A stretch of DNA of 64,000 nt. Source: Oegoconia quadripuncta. Lineage: Eukaryota > Arthropoda > Insecta > Lepidoptera > Autostichidae. Of the stretch, positions 40,846 through 50,958 are shown piece after piece. A program made the position numbers and the translations under genes. Numbering within the stretch: the stretch's first letter is position 1; each line of letters opens with the position of its first letter. The stretch spans positions 29,384,778 through 29,448,777 of the forward strand of contig OX438744.1 in assembly GCA_949316235.1 (NCBI GenBank), written 5' to 3'. A model generated the notes under the pieces. That model worked only from the letters and a program-made list of their open reading frames with translations, was not told the origin of the DNA and made no database searches.

Positions 40846-41384
40846 CTTTTTCCGTATTTCCCTCCAGTGGAAAGACTTTATATATGTTATTATTATTACC
40901 TATAATATTATCTATAGCGTTTTCCCAAATAAATGAACTCATGCACACTACTGTGGTGGAGTATCATAGGGCGTATAATAACAATAAAGCTTTGCATAGT
41001 AAGACATTTTGTCTCCTTTAAAAAATCCGCTTAAAAACTTGTAAGGCCAAAATAATTAGACAATAAAGTTGTGCTGTCAGGAGAATTTTCTCCGATGTTA
41101 AAATATATTTTTCTTTTCCCTCTCATTATATCAAAATAACAAGGGATTGTTACAGATTTCATCATGTTTTCCCCAAGGACAAGCGCGGTTGCGATGCCAC
41201 TCCACTTTAATGGGAAAAGCAAAATATCCCTCGTTGCCATGCAATTAAGCCTCTAATAGACTAATTGATTTCCCCGGTTGACTGACCTAGTTGCTCCTAG
41301 TAACGCGATTTTCTATTGAGGAATTAAGGACAGAGAAGAAGAAATATATGACTCTTTTTTTATAATACTTTTGTCGAGCGTCGG

Positions 41385-41580
41385 TCGTCGGTCGTCGGCG
41401 GTTAAGACGCGGTCTCCCAATTTGGGAGGTCCGGATTCGATTCCTCGGCAGGCCAATGTACCAATGACTTTTTAAATTTAATTTAATTACTTATGTGCAT
41501 TTATCCGACTGCTCTTAAACGGTGAAGGAAAACATCGTGAGGAAACTTGCAGGCCGAGAAATAAAAATTCAAATGACATT
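41385..41580 (+). mobile_element. tRNA-derived SINE family S3
   Basis: The head contains GCGGTCTCCCAATTTGGGAG and a B box in GGATTCGATTCC. The body has ATGTGCATTTATCCGACTGC and ACATCGTGAGGAAACTTGCA. Minus-strand copies are at 49430-49700 and 50145-50680, and a tail at 63129-63275. The upstream CGTCGGTCGTCGGTCGTCGG is a short local repeat. Confidence 0.7.
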
Positions 41581-41744
41581 TAGTTCTGAATGCTCAGGGT
41601 GACAAAGACATCGTATCTATTAGTTAAGGTGGAGAGTTTCGACCTCATTTATGAAAGGTTTCCTCTTGCTCATTATCTCATACATAGGTCAATTTGCAAT
41701 TTTATAATTATTTACAGTGAAGAATATCATGTAAAACATGTGTT

Positions 41745-42070
41745 AAAAACAGAACTGTTCCCAAAGCACTTCCTTGTGGCATTACAACATTTAGTTGTAT
41801 ACTGAATAGGCGTCTTGTAACTTGTTCTATTCTAACCAGGCACATATTATTATACATATATACTAGGATATTTATATATATTCTACTTGTTAGATCACAG
41901 CCATTAATTTTTCTGTATCAGAACTTGGTGCCAGACTTTATTAAATGCTTTGCGATATTTAGAATTGATGAGAGTTGATTGAACTAACTTTATTTTCTTT
42001 AAATGTTTTTCTATCGATCGATACGTTTACGATTCTACTAGAAGGCTCGTGGGCGCCTGTAAAGTATTAG
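41745..42070 (-). pseudogene. reverse transcriptase remnant (jockey-like)
   Basis: The minus strand shows KYRKAFNKVWHQVLI (RT motif A region) near 41955 and VMPQGSALGTVL (motif B block) near 41765, in the right order and spacing for a LINE reverse transcriptase. Intervening frames are broken. Confidence 0.65.
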
Positions 42071-42520
42071 ATTTCTTTTGCAGAGTGGACTAGCCTAGCG
42101 CTTGTAAGTTAGTAATATAATGAAATATAAGAATGTTTTGCAACATTCCGTTACACACGCTTGGCATAAAAAAATCGAAAATAGTACTTAAAAATAGCAT
42201 GTTACCGACCCATGTGCGTGACAAACTATACCTAGCCTACTCCACGCCGTAATTTTGTTTTTTACACCTGTAATTAATTCATTTACCTACACAAACCATG
42301 CTTTACCATTTACAGAAAATAAACTCTCTTGAAGTTTCTTTAGAGATGGTAATGGAGTAATGGAGCACTACCCTTTTCTCAGCGCGAATAAAACACTTTA
42401 ACATTTTCACTTAGCAGCATTTTTGGTACATTATGTATAATGATTATATGAGTTATGTTTGACATTTAAACATTTCGACAGTATTATTTTGTACCTTGTG
42501 GCACTTTGGTGTTTTGACAA

Positions 42521-42683
42521 TATGTCATCATCATCAGCCCACACTTTTACGCTTCGGCATGTAGGCCTCCGCCAATGCGCGCTACATAGCCCGGTCTTAT
42601 GCTTTATGCATCCAGTCCCTTCCAGCCGCCCGACGCAGATCGTAACTCCATCTAGCGGAGGGCGTCCTACGCCACGTTTGCCT
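42521..42683 (-). pseudogene. RTE-like LINE 3' end
   Basis: It starts with an ATC run (the inverted GAT tail), then GCATGTAGGCCTCCGCCAAT, CGTAACTCCATCTAGCGGAG and GGCGTCCTACGCCACG. Inverted, it is the counterpart of the RTE C-terminus at 12200-12377. Confidence 0.65.
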
Positions 42684-42689
42684 ATTCAC

Positions 42690-42840
42690 GACTCCACACC
42701 AGAAAATGATTTGCCCATTGCCACTTTAGCCTGCTAAATGTTAGAGCTACTTATGTCGACGACTTTGATTCTGTTGTGGATCATCCCGATCCAGATTATG
42801 TCTCTCAGAGTAATTCCAAGCTTCTTTTGCTATGCGATTT
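42690..42840 (-). pseudogene. RTE-like ORF2 fragment
   Basis: GTCGACGACTTTGATTCTGT, CTCTCAGAGTAATTCCAAGC read on the minus strand resemble the RTE segment LGIxLRDxIRNxxxRxxTKVxD, also present at 45120-45200. It is diverged, and which RTE family it belongs to is unclear. Confidence 0.4.
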
Positions 42841-43079
42841 TAAACATTCGGACTATTCGTATCGTTGGCAATTTACTTTAATCGTGTTGCCGAGTATACC
42901 AACTTCCTTTATATCATTTAGTACTTAAGTAAATAAACAAGGATAGTTGTTTATTAAACCATAATTTCAAAGGAAATTTAACCCTTTCTCGATATAACCA
43001 GCTTCTCGACGTGACTCGATGGAAACAAAACAAATCGCAGGCGTTGCTAGCGACTGGGACAGTGCCAACCCCTTTCGGG

Positions 43080-43385
43080 GTTTTTTTTTATATGAGAGGG
43101 CGGCAAACGAGCATGCGGGTCATCTGGTGGAAAGCAATCACCGCCGCCCATGGAACACCAAAAGGGTCACTGATGCGTTGCCGGCCTTTGAGGAAGGTGT
43201 AGGCTCATTTCTTAAAGGTTCCACTGTCGTACTCGTTCGGAAATACCGCTGCAGGAAGTCCGTTCCACAGAGTGGTCGTACGTGGTAGGAAGTTTCTTGA
43301 GAAACGTACAGTGGTAGGCTTCCACTCATCCAGGTGATGTGGATGGAATTTTAATTTTCGGCGAGAAGTGTAACTAGGGCAGTAG
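43080..43385 (+). repeat. dispersed lepidopteran-type repeat
   Basis: GGGCGGCAAACGAGCATGCG, CAATCACCGCCGCCCATGGA and GCGTTGCCGGCCTTTGAGGA recall a very common lepidopteran interspersed repeat. The sequence is less AT-rich and non-coding. I cannot assign a class. Confidence 0.5.
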
Positions 43386-43494
43386 CATTTGACGAAGCAA
43401 TATATTCGTATACCGCCACCTCTTAGTTGATTTGACTAGAACTGATTGTACTAAGTGAGTGAGTGTAAGAAGCGCTTCGTAGCTTCCGATTTCC

Positions 43495-43901
43495 TATACA
43501 GGGTGAATTTGAATTTGTGTATTTCCCATTAACCGGTGACTTACACTCTTGATCACGAACGACTTTCCCAAAGGAACTTTAGTCGAATTCGATCAAAAAT
43601 TTTTCGTTTACCCATACAAAGTAAACCGTTCTGAAATCACCTTTAGTATGGAAGCCCAATAATTTTTGGCTGGTGACTCCACTTTTGATTACGAACAATT
43701 TTCCACTAGGAATCATAGCCGAATTCAACCGAAAATTTTATTATTGGATTTCCATACTAAAGGTGGTTTCAGAATGGTTTACTTTGTATGGGTAATGGTA
43801 AATTTTTTGATCGAATTCGACTATGGTTCCTTGGGGAAAGTGGTTCGTAATCAAGAGTTGAGTCACCAGATAATTGGAATTACACGAATTCAAATTCACC
43901 T
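43495..43901. mobile_element. hairpin element family A, copy 6
   Basis: This is the cleanest copy: TATACAGGGTGAATTTGAAT at the left and ATTCAAATTCACC at the right. Half 1 (GGAACTTTAGTCGAATTCG, CATACAAAGTAAACC, AGTATGGAAGCCCAA) is mirrored by half 2 (TTGGATTTCCATACTAAAGG, GGTTTACTTTGTATGGG, CGAATTCGACTATGGTTCC). It is about 407 bp and non-coding. Confidence 0.85.
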
Positions 43902-44639
43902 AGATTTCCTGAAAATAGGATAGTGTAAAATAAGCGCTTAAACTTTCTTGCTGAAATAACTAGACGAGGAAATACCAGTGTAAAACTAGTGTTAATTCAG
44001 TTTAGTCTAAAGCCTTAAAGAAAGCACAACATATCGATAATAAAATTTTAGTAATATCCCCGAAGGACAATGATGGCGTCCAAATATACCAACCAACCGT
44101 GTTAAAAGTTAAACATATTTGAAACGGCTTAATCGATTTTCATCGACCTTTACCTACTATAATAATTAAAAATATGTCAAATCTGACCACGCATTACTGA
44201 GATACATCCGGGCAACTATTAAACGGACTTACAACATCGTCAAACGCAATATACCCTTGATTTTTTCTAAGGGGTTAAAAATAAAACGTGTCACTATAAC
44301 GCACGCTTCATGTATATGACCGTATGACGCAATAAAAACAACCCGCAATACTGTTGTGTATTCAGAAACTGTCTAATTTATATAGACATTGCTTTGGAAA
44401 ACGATACCTACCGTACTATACTGGGGGAAACACAGATATTCCGTTTTATTTCGTAAAGAACAATACCATAAAAATATTCCGCATCTGAAATAAAATGCCC
44501 GGACGGAAGGATCAAAATGAGATCTCACGTACGAGTAGAGACACAAGACTTACGTATATCGTGCACGTAGCCAACGGCGGATTCAGGAAGGGGGTCACTG
44601 GGCTTTTGACCCCCTGGGCTTAAGTTTATCATCATCAAT

Positions 44640-45505
44640 CAGTGTGTTACCTACCAGTGATAACTTATCGCACTGAAACGTGGTCTCTCAAGTATCTCAT
44701 CGAAAAGGCCTTAAGATGAACATGGATAAAACGAAAATTATGGCGAATACACATGTCGTGTCCATAGTGTGTCTTGGACAACAGATCCGATCGGTAAGTT
44801 TCAACTTCGAGACAGAGGCTATTCGATGAATATGTATTGTATTCTATACACTAGTATACAACTTCGAAAATGGAGTTCCCAACATCCATAGTGTGTCTTG
44901 GACAACAGATCCGATCGGTAAGGTTCAACTTCGAGATAGAGGCTATTCGACGAATTTCGGATGGGCAGCATTCCTGAAACTGCGCAACGTCTTCTTGTCC
45001 AAAACACCGCAATACTTAAAATCGAAACTCTTTAATCAATGTGTGTTGCCAGTGATGAGTTATGGCACTGAAACGTGATCTCTAATAAGAAAGCTCAAGT
45101 TCACGCAACGAGCTATGGAGAGGGTGATGCTTGGCATTCTACTATGAGATCGAATCAGGAATGAAGAAAGCCGTAGGCGACCGAAAGTCGTCGACATATC
45201 CCTGCGGATTAATGAGTTTGACGACCTCCTTAACGCCACAGACAGTGCTGTTAGAAGTTTTGGTCCAATGAAATTTTAAACTTGCCTCGACACGAAAAGA
45301 AGAAGAAAGAAGAAGTTGTGGCAGTAGCCAGGAGACAGCTGGATAAACTGATGGCCGGTGGGTCATTGCAGTTCTTGAATAGAAACCACCCACTGGCAAG
45401 AGCAGCGTACCTAGCTGTACCCTAATGAAGGTCACAGTTGCTCTGGAAATCTATGGTGTTGACCTGTATTCAGCAGTAGACCTCCTATGTCTGATGTGAT
45501 GATGA
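44640..45505 (+). pseudogene. RTE-like LINE ORF2 C-terminal region, rearranged
   Basis: Broken frames include LFNQCVLPVMSYGTET, TQRAMERVMLGIL and DRIRNEE, then, after an inserted LINE tail (45205-45310), HPLARAAYLAVP and a (GAT)n end near 45490. A ~76-bp segment containing GTGTCTTGGACAACAGATCC is present twice (44754-44829 and 44880-44955). Confidence 0.7.
45205..45310 (-). mobile_element. LINE 3' end inserted in the RTE remnant
   Basis: GACGACCTCCTTAACGCCAC, AGTTTTGGTCCAATGAAATT and CTCGACACGAAAAGAAGAAG are the inverse of 30519-30620. In its own orientation it reads DDLLNATDSAV...FWSNEI and ends in an AAG/GAA tail. As written on the plus strand this fragment is in coding orientation, so the strand is given relative to the copy at 30516. 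Confidence 0.6.
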
Positions 45506-45689
45506 TGAAATTTTCATTTACAGAAACGATTTACATATACTTTCATAAAATCTTAGTATTATGAATAACCTTGTGACCCCCTGACTCGAAGGCCAGATCC
45601 GCTCTAGAACGTATCGTATAGCTGTATAAAGATGGGTATGTGTATATCTAACATAGGCAGATCTGTACCTACCTACTTACATTCCTTTC

Positions 45690-45900
45690 ATCAACAGCCT
45701 CACTGATGGGGCACAACCTCCTCTCACTGAGAGGTAATGGGCCATACCACGCGGGTACGTGTGGATTGGTGCATTTTTGTCAGACTAGTGGCCACCTGTC
45801 AGTGTCGAATGTTTTTAAGGCCTATAGGCCCCTAACTTGGCTTAACGACTGCCATCAATTGAAAACAACCGGGACCGACTATTTAATTTCCTGTCCGAAT
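45690..45900 (-). mobile_element. 5S-derived SINE body, headless copy
   Basis: ACAACCTCCTCTCACTGAGA, GTGGCCACCTGTCAGTGTCG and CATCAATTGAAAACAACCGG are the inverse complement of the body of the SINE at 36841-37137. The 5S-like head is absent. Confidence 0.65.
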
Positions 45901-47359
45901 TATGAATCATGAAATGCGAGATCGATAATCTGATTTTCTTCCAATTATAACAAAGAAGCAGCAGTAAAGTGTCATTTTCTGACCGCCACATTGAAAAGAT
46001 ATGAGGATATCACAACCGGATTGTAAGAAAATGGTACCTATATTATTTATTAGGTAGAGGTCAAGATTGTAACTCTTTCTTTGCGAATTGTGGGTCAGCG
46101 TGCGCGTAAACAACTCGAGTTTGGGCTCATATTATGATTCAGTTTGACGAGTCCAATATATTACACTTGATGTCGTGACCTGATGATGGAGCCAGGAGAT
46201 AGATGGTGGAAATGTAGCGTGTTTTTTTAGTTTTTTAGTACATATTCTTCTTTTCTTCCTAAGGTAAGGCTATTTGGACGACATTACTGCCAGCGTCGAG
46301 TGTGATAATAACTCCAGTTATTAATTGCTTTATTTTTAATTGTGGTGTGTTTTCTATAAGTTTTTCTATAAATGTAGTCCCAGAACACATTAAATGTGGC
46401 ACCAAAATCGGGGAAAATTCAGCTCCTATGCACCGCATCAACCTCAGCGGTCAACAACGTCCGTACGTAAAAAAAAATATTTTGCCCAAATCTATGTTAT
46501 TTTAAGAAATAGATGAAACTAAATTATAATAAAGTCATTTAAAAAATATATTCTTTAATTTAATACTTAACTTTATGTTATTTGAATTTTACATGGCGCA
46601 TTTTACAATTCAAATCAAATCAAATCAAATATATTTATTAATTCAAATGGTACAATTGAGTGGCTGTAGAGAAAGTTAGAACATTGTTCAAAAGAAATTT
46701 GAAAATAGAACTAGTTTTTAATTTGACAGCTGTCAGTTGAAAACGATTCTTCCTAGGGCTGAAAAGTATTACTTTCAAACCGCTCCTTAGGCAACTTCAG
46801 GCCTAATACTTTCCGAGTATGGGTAATGAAAAATCTATTTTAAATTCTCCGTATCTTTATTCCGATGCGTTGTTAGACTCCAAAACCTGAAAAGCAATAG
46901 AAAATGTAATCCAATTTGAAATAAAATATCTTTGCGGCTGATGTTCATTGTATTGTACTGCGTACATAGGTTTGAAAATGGGCCATTCTATTGAAGACAG
47001 ACAATAACTTCGCTTGTGACCGCTTTCACATCGTTTCGTCTCGACATTCGTCCTTAGCTAAGGATCGTGAACATTGATTTGTGTAGTAGACTTGGCACTG
47101 TACAAGATCTCAACTTTTTATAGCTGTTCAATGACGAGACTTGGATATATATTTTTAGGTATAACAGCATGTCAGGGTAAACACCATTATCCTTGAAACT
47201 TGGCACAAGTTAGGGGCTGAAGTAAAAACAAGTCATGTATTTGAATTAATACTAGGACATAGTGACTTGTCTTCGAAACCAACGGTTACTAGTTGAAATC
47301 CCGCTAAGGGTAGATGTTTATGTGTGGAATTTAAATGAAATGATTTTTTATTTACTTTA
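45901..47359. other. no gene recognised
   Basis: AT-rich sequence. A CAAATCAAATCAAATCAAAT tail at 46611-46630 marks the 3' end of a LINE-like insertion on the minus strand. ORFs of 60-70 codons here lack any domain signature. Confidence 0.4.
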
Positions 47360-47866
47360 TCTTTCGAAATATACAGAAATGCACACGTGACAGGGGGTGA
47401 GCTCTTCACCGTTAAAACATGCAAATCTATAGAGTTTTTATTAAGGAAACATTAAGTTTTTTTTTTAATACAAAGCAGTAAAACTAAAGCTAAACTAAAT
47501 TACGAAAACGTCGTCCAGACCTCCCCTTTGGGGTATCTCTTGTGGGGGACTTTAACACACCTGCCGTGTTACCTCGCTGAACAGCTACTAAGACATAAAC
47601 GGGCCGTTATGACGCGCCAGTCCGTAAATCACACGAGGTCAGAAAAAATCTGGTTGAAAGATCGTGGACGAACTTCAGCGTGTCGAATGACCGCGGGCCC
47701 ATGGTCTCTACAGCAAGCCCCACAAACTACACTTGAGTAGCTGGGCTTCCTCAGCCGCGGCCCTGACTCTCGTGGCGGTTTTGGGGATGTGAGAAGGTGC
47801 GAATGTGGTGCTTTTTGGTGGAGCGTCCCATAGTCGCCTTTTACGACACCTACGAGAAGAGACGGC
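47360..47866 (+). repeat. repeat F copy split by ~360-bp insertion
   Basis: The left part GAAATGCACACGTGACAGGG and AAATCTATAGAGTTTTTATT (to about 47450) and right part GTCGCCTTTTACGACACCTA, GAAGAGACGG (47826-47866) are contiguous in the copy at 55270-55390. The intervening 47451-47812 is a less AT-rich foreign sequence (CTCAGCCGCGGCCCTGACTC) that I cannot classify. Confidence 0.55.
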
Positions 47867-47871
47867 TTGTT

Positions 47872-48262
47872 GTTACGTTAGTATATATTTGCTTTGGCTT
47901 GGTTCAATATTTTTACATGCTAAAGAAAGAGAAGGACGTGTTCAGTATAGAACCTCGCCTGACGCTGTCGGCACGATTATGTAAAGACTGGCGCTATCTA
48001 TCGGCGAACCCGTGAACCCATCACTAATCGATCTATTCACTTCAATAGGTACAAGTGTACCTTTCTCACGGGTTCCAGGACAATCCGATAGATGACGCAA
48101 ATCGAAATGTATATATATTGGCGCGCGGCCAGTTTTTCGCTCTCTTACAATCGGTGCAACATTCAATAATAAACCCTCGATCACCACGCTGCTGCCGTTT
48201 ATCTTCTCCCAACAGGACGGAAGATTCCGTAAATAAGACTCGTTGTATATTGTGATGTTACA
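47872..48262 (+). mobile_element. possible solo LTR
   Basis: The segment starts TGTTACG and ends GTTACA. It contains GTATATATATTGGCGCG (TATA-like, near 48110) and an AATAAA near 48166, in U3-R-U5 order. No gag/pol, no primer-binding site and no clear target duplication were found. It could equally be a host promoter-like region. Confidence 0.3.
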
Positions 48263-48759
48263 CGAAAAAGGCCCTTTAATGATGAACAAGCCTATTCATT
48301 ACATTGGTATCGCGTTTGGTATATTCCTATATTCTAGTTGGAGCCGCCACTGCTAACATAGCAAGATGTTATACATATCGTAAAGTTGGACAGCTCCCAA
48401 ATCCTTTAACATACAAAATACACGTTCCAGAGCAAATTCAATTAAACTTGGCAGACCAAAGCCGTAGTTCACGTGTTAGCAATTTAGTTTCAGCTTCATT
48501 GAGAGAGGGCAATGTGCCATTATTTTTCCGAATGTGCAAATTTTTATAATATAGGCTGTTTCAAGTGTAAAAATATTTAATCTACAGTTAGTGCTATATT
48601 AATTCTGTCACTAAAAAGCATTATAGATATTGATACCATGAATCACTTGTTATAGATGAATGTTATGAATAACTAAATTGACTTTAGGTATATGAAGATG
48701 ATAAAACTGACTCTGAATCATTTTAAATTGGATAATTTGTTTGTATAATTTTCAACGAC

Positions 48760-48909
48760 TGGTATCGATTTGGATGTACACCAACTAAACTAAACTAAAC
48801 TAGAACCAGTTTTGGAGTAGTGTCGTCGCATCGTACTGTTCCAGGGAGAAAGAAACAGTACTATTTTAAAACTGGTTTTAGTTTAGTTGGTGTACATCCG
48901 AATCGACAC
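48760..48909. mobile_element. palindromic MITE family C, copy 3
   Basis: The ends TGGTATCGATTTGGATGTAC and, inverted, GTGTCGATTCGGATGTACAC. The arms carry CTAAACTAAACTAAACTAG facing GGTTTTAGTTTAGTTGGTG. The core is TCGCATCGTACTGTTCCAG as in copy 1. Confidence 0.8.
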
Positions 48910-49199
48910 TTTCGCTGTGCCCTACGGGGTCCATGTTTATGTTTGTAGAACATGGAATGGGAAAAAGAATGGACTTGAAGTTATATAGAATTCTATTTAG
49001 TAATTAATTATATCAAAAGATTTTAAACCTTCGTCCAGCAGTGGACATCTTTCGTCTGGTATGATGATGATGATGAAAGGTTTTAACATTTTGTCATGTT
49101 AATAGAAATTGTTTTTAAGCCGACAAAAAACGACGGGTATTATGACATTTGACGGAGTTGTGTGTGTTGTGTAAGGCGTGAGCCGATTTGAGTGCGGCT

Positions 49200-49412
49200 T
49201 CTCTTTGTATTTAAAGACTAGCTTTTCACCCGCGGCTTCGCCTGCATGGATTAACTTTATCCCGCAGGGACTACTCTCTTTATCGGGATATAAAATGTCT
49301 TATGTTTTAATCCAGGGTATGATCTACCTATACCAATTCAACTAAATCCGTTTAATCGTTTCGCCGTGATTGAGAGACAAACAAACATACAAACTTTAGT
49401 TAGAAGTTAGAC
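49200..49412 (-). mobile_element. Helitron-like non-autonomous element
   Basis: It begins ACTAGCTTTTCACCCGCGGC and contains TTCGCCTGCATGG, then GACAAACAAACATACAAAC. Inverted, it parallels 55887-56080, whose end GCGGGCGGAAAGCTAG finishes in CTAG after a GC-rich hairpin, a Helitron-type 3' end. The class assignment is tentative. Confidence 0.45.
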
Positions 49413-49429
49413 TAAAGGACGGATAATTA

Positions 49430-49700
49430 TCTGCAGGGATATAGGCCTTCCCTCATATATGAGGTAGTATAGGCCGTAAGTCCACCACGCTGGCGTATCG
49501 CGGGTTGGGGACTTCACACACCTTCTAATTTTTATTTCTCAGGCAGCATGCAGGTTTCCTCACGATGTTTTCCTTCACCGTTTAAGAGCATTCGGATAAA
49601 TGTACATAAGTAATTAAATAAAATTTGAAAACTTATTGGTACATGGCCTGCCTGGCAATCGAACCAGGACCTCCCAAATTAAGAGACCGCGTCTTTATTT
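49430..49700 (-). mobile_element. tRNA-derived SINE S3
   Basis: The tail GCAGGGATATAGGCCTTCCC, body GCAGGTTTCCTCACGATGTT and head GCAATCGAACCAGGACCTCC, AAGAGACCGCGTC are the inverse of the S3 layout at 41385-41580. The B-box complement is present. Confidence 0.7.
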
Positions 49701-50144
49701 ATTAAAAGGTATAACAATATACATTTTTCCACATGATGCTTAAACACATAAAAACTCGAGGCGTTAAAAAATATACAATCGAATTGAGAACCTCTTTTTT
49801 TGAAGTCGTTTGAAAATAATAACAAATAACTCATAACATAATATCACCATCAATCATTGTTATGTGTCAATCCGTGTCCTAGTACTACGTTGATTAGATT
49901 GAGTGATATAGATTGGGGACTATTTGAATTTAACTACGAAACCTTCACTTTAATTAACATATTTTATGAGTGGTTCTTTCTTCCATTAATATCCACGCAA
50001 TCCACATATACTCACCGCTTGATAATTTTAATTATTACCCAATCCTCTATCACAGGGTTACTTACACACTGGTATCTACACCCATACATGCATACACTCA
50101 CTCATTCTTACTTTCAGTGTCGCCATTCACTCATCATTCCACTG

Positions 50145-50680
50145 CAGGGATATAGGTCTTCCTTTGTATAACGAGGGAGTATGGGCAATAGTCACTACGC
50201 TGGCCCAATGCGAGTTTCCTCAGGCATTGCAAGTTTCCTCACTATGTTTACAGTCGAATAAATGCACATAAGTTATTAAATTTAAAAAGATATGGCAAAT
50301 GAAATCAAATCAAAAATGCTTTATTTTGTAGGTGGCTGGTGCACAGGGTACACTTAAAATAGTCAGATTTTATATTTTTAAAGCTACTGCTTGTTCAAAA
50401 GGCTATTTTCCCCTGAGAAGAACAAGCAAGAAACTCGAGAGGCCGCTCTTTCAAAAAAAAAAAAGGTTTTTATATTACAAAATTATTAATTATCATATTT
50501 TATTATAATATTTCATTATTAATTGTGAAATAGCATGGTTATGTCCATGATTGTTTATCATCTAAATAATCTGATATTTTTATAATATGCTTTTTTAATA
50601 AGTTTCTGTTCTGCCGGGGAATCGAACCCGGACCTCTCAAATTGGGAGACCGCGTCCCGCTGAGCCACCGACGCTCACAC
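50145..50680 (-). mobile_element. SINE S3 copy interrupted by a CR1-like insertion
   Basis: The S3 tail and body (50145-50300: GCAGGGATATAGGTCTTCCT, AAGTTTCCTCACTATG) are separated from the S3 head (50612-50680: GGGGAATCGAACCCGGACCT, GGGAGACCGCGTCCCGCTGA) by a 311-bp CR1-like 3' fragment. The head could be mistaken for a tRNA gene. Confidence 0.7.
50301..50611 (-). mobile_element. CR1-like LINE 3' fragment inside SINE S3
   Basis: It begins GAAATCAAATCAAAAATGC (inverted TTTGA-type tail), then GGTACACTTAAAATAGTCAG and CCCCTGAGAAGAACAAGCAA. It ends in the coding part DYLDDKQSW. It is a strongly 5'-truncated copy of the lineage at 13537-14503. Confidence 0.8.
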
Positions 50681-50820
50681 GCTACATTTCGATACTCCTT
50701 TGTAATATCTTGATGATTCATTGTTGGTTTTACGACTAGCTAGATTATGTACTGGTATGTGTTTGCAACACAACAATTAAGCATTTTGTTCTCTCTCGTG
50801 TTGGCTGTATTCCGGTCTGG

Positions 50821-50958
50821 GGCTCTATTACATAATTTCATCGTTATCGTCATCGGTTACGTTCTGACATGTGGTTGGTTGATTCATTGCTCGCTCGGCA
50901 AATTGAAGGCTTCTCATTGGTCAACGTAATCGTTAACGATACCGATGACGTTGCGGGC
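50821..50958. mobile_element. MITE family E, copy 1
   Basis: CATAATTTCATCGTTATCG, ATCGGTTACG and, at the other end, CGTAATCGTTAACGATACCG, GATGACG form an imperfect palindrome. Similar copies lie at 53704-53840 and 59632-59768. Confidence 0.6.

Noticed and set aside
12872..43901. CRISPR array
   Set aside because: The repeats are hundreds of bases long, in both orientations and kilobases apart. There are no cas genes, and the genome is clearly eukaryotic.
48304..48549. 81-codon ORF as a host exon
   Set aside because: No domain, no convincing splice sites and no neighbours in frame. Left unannotated.
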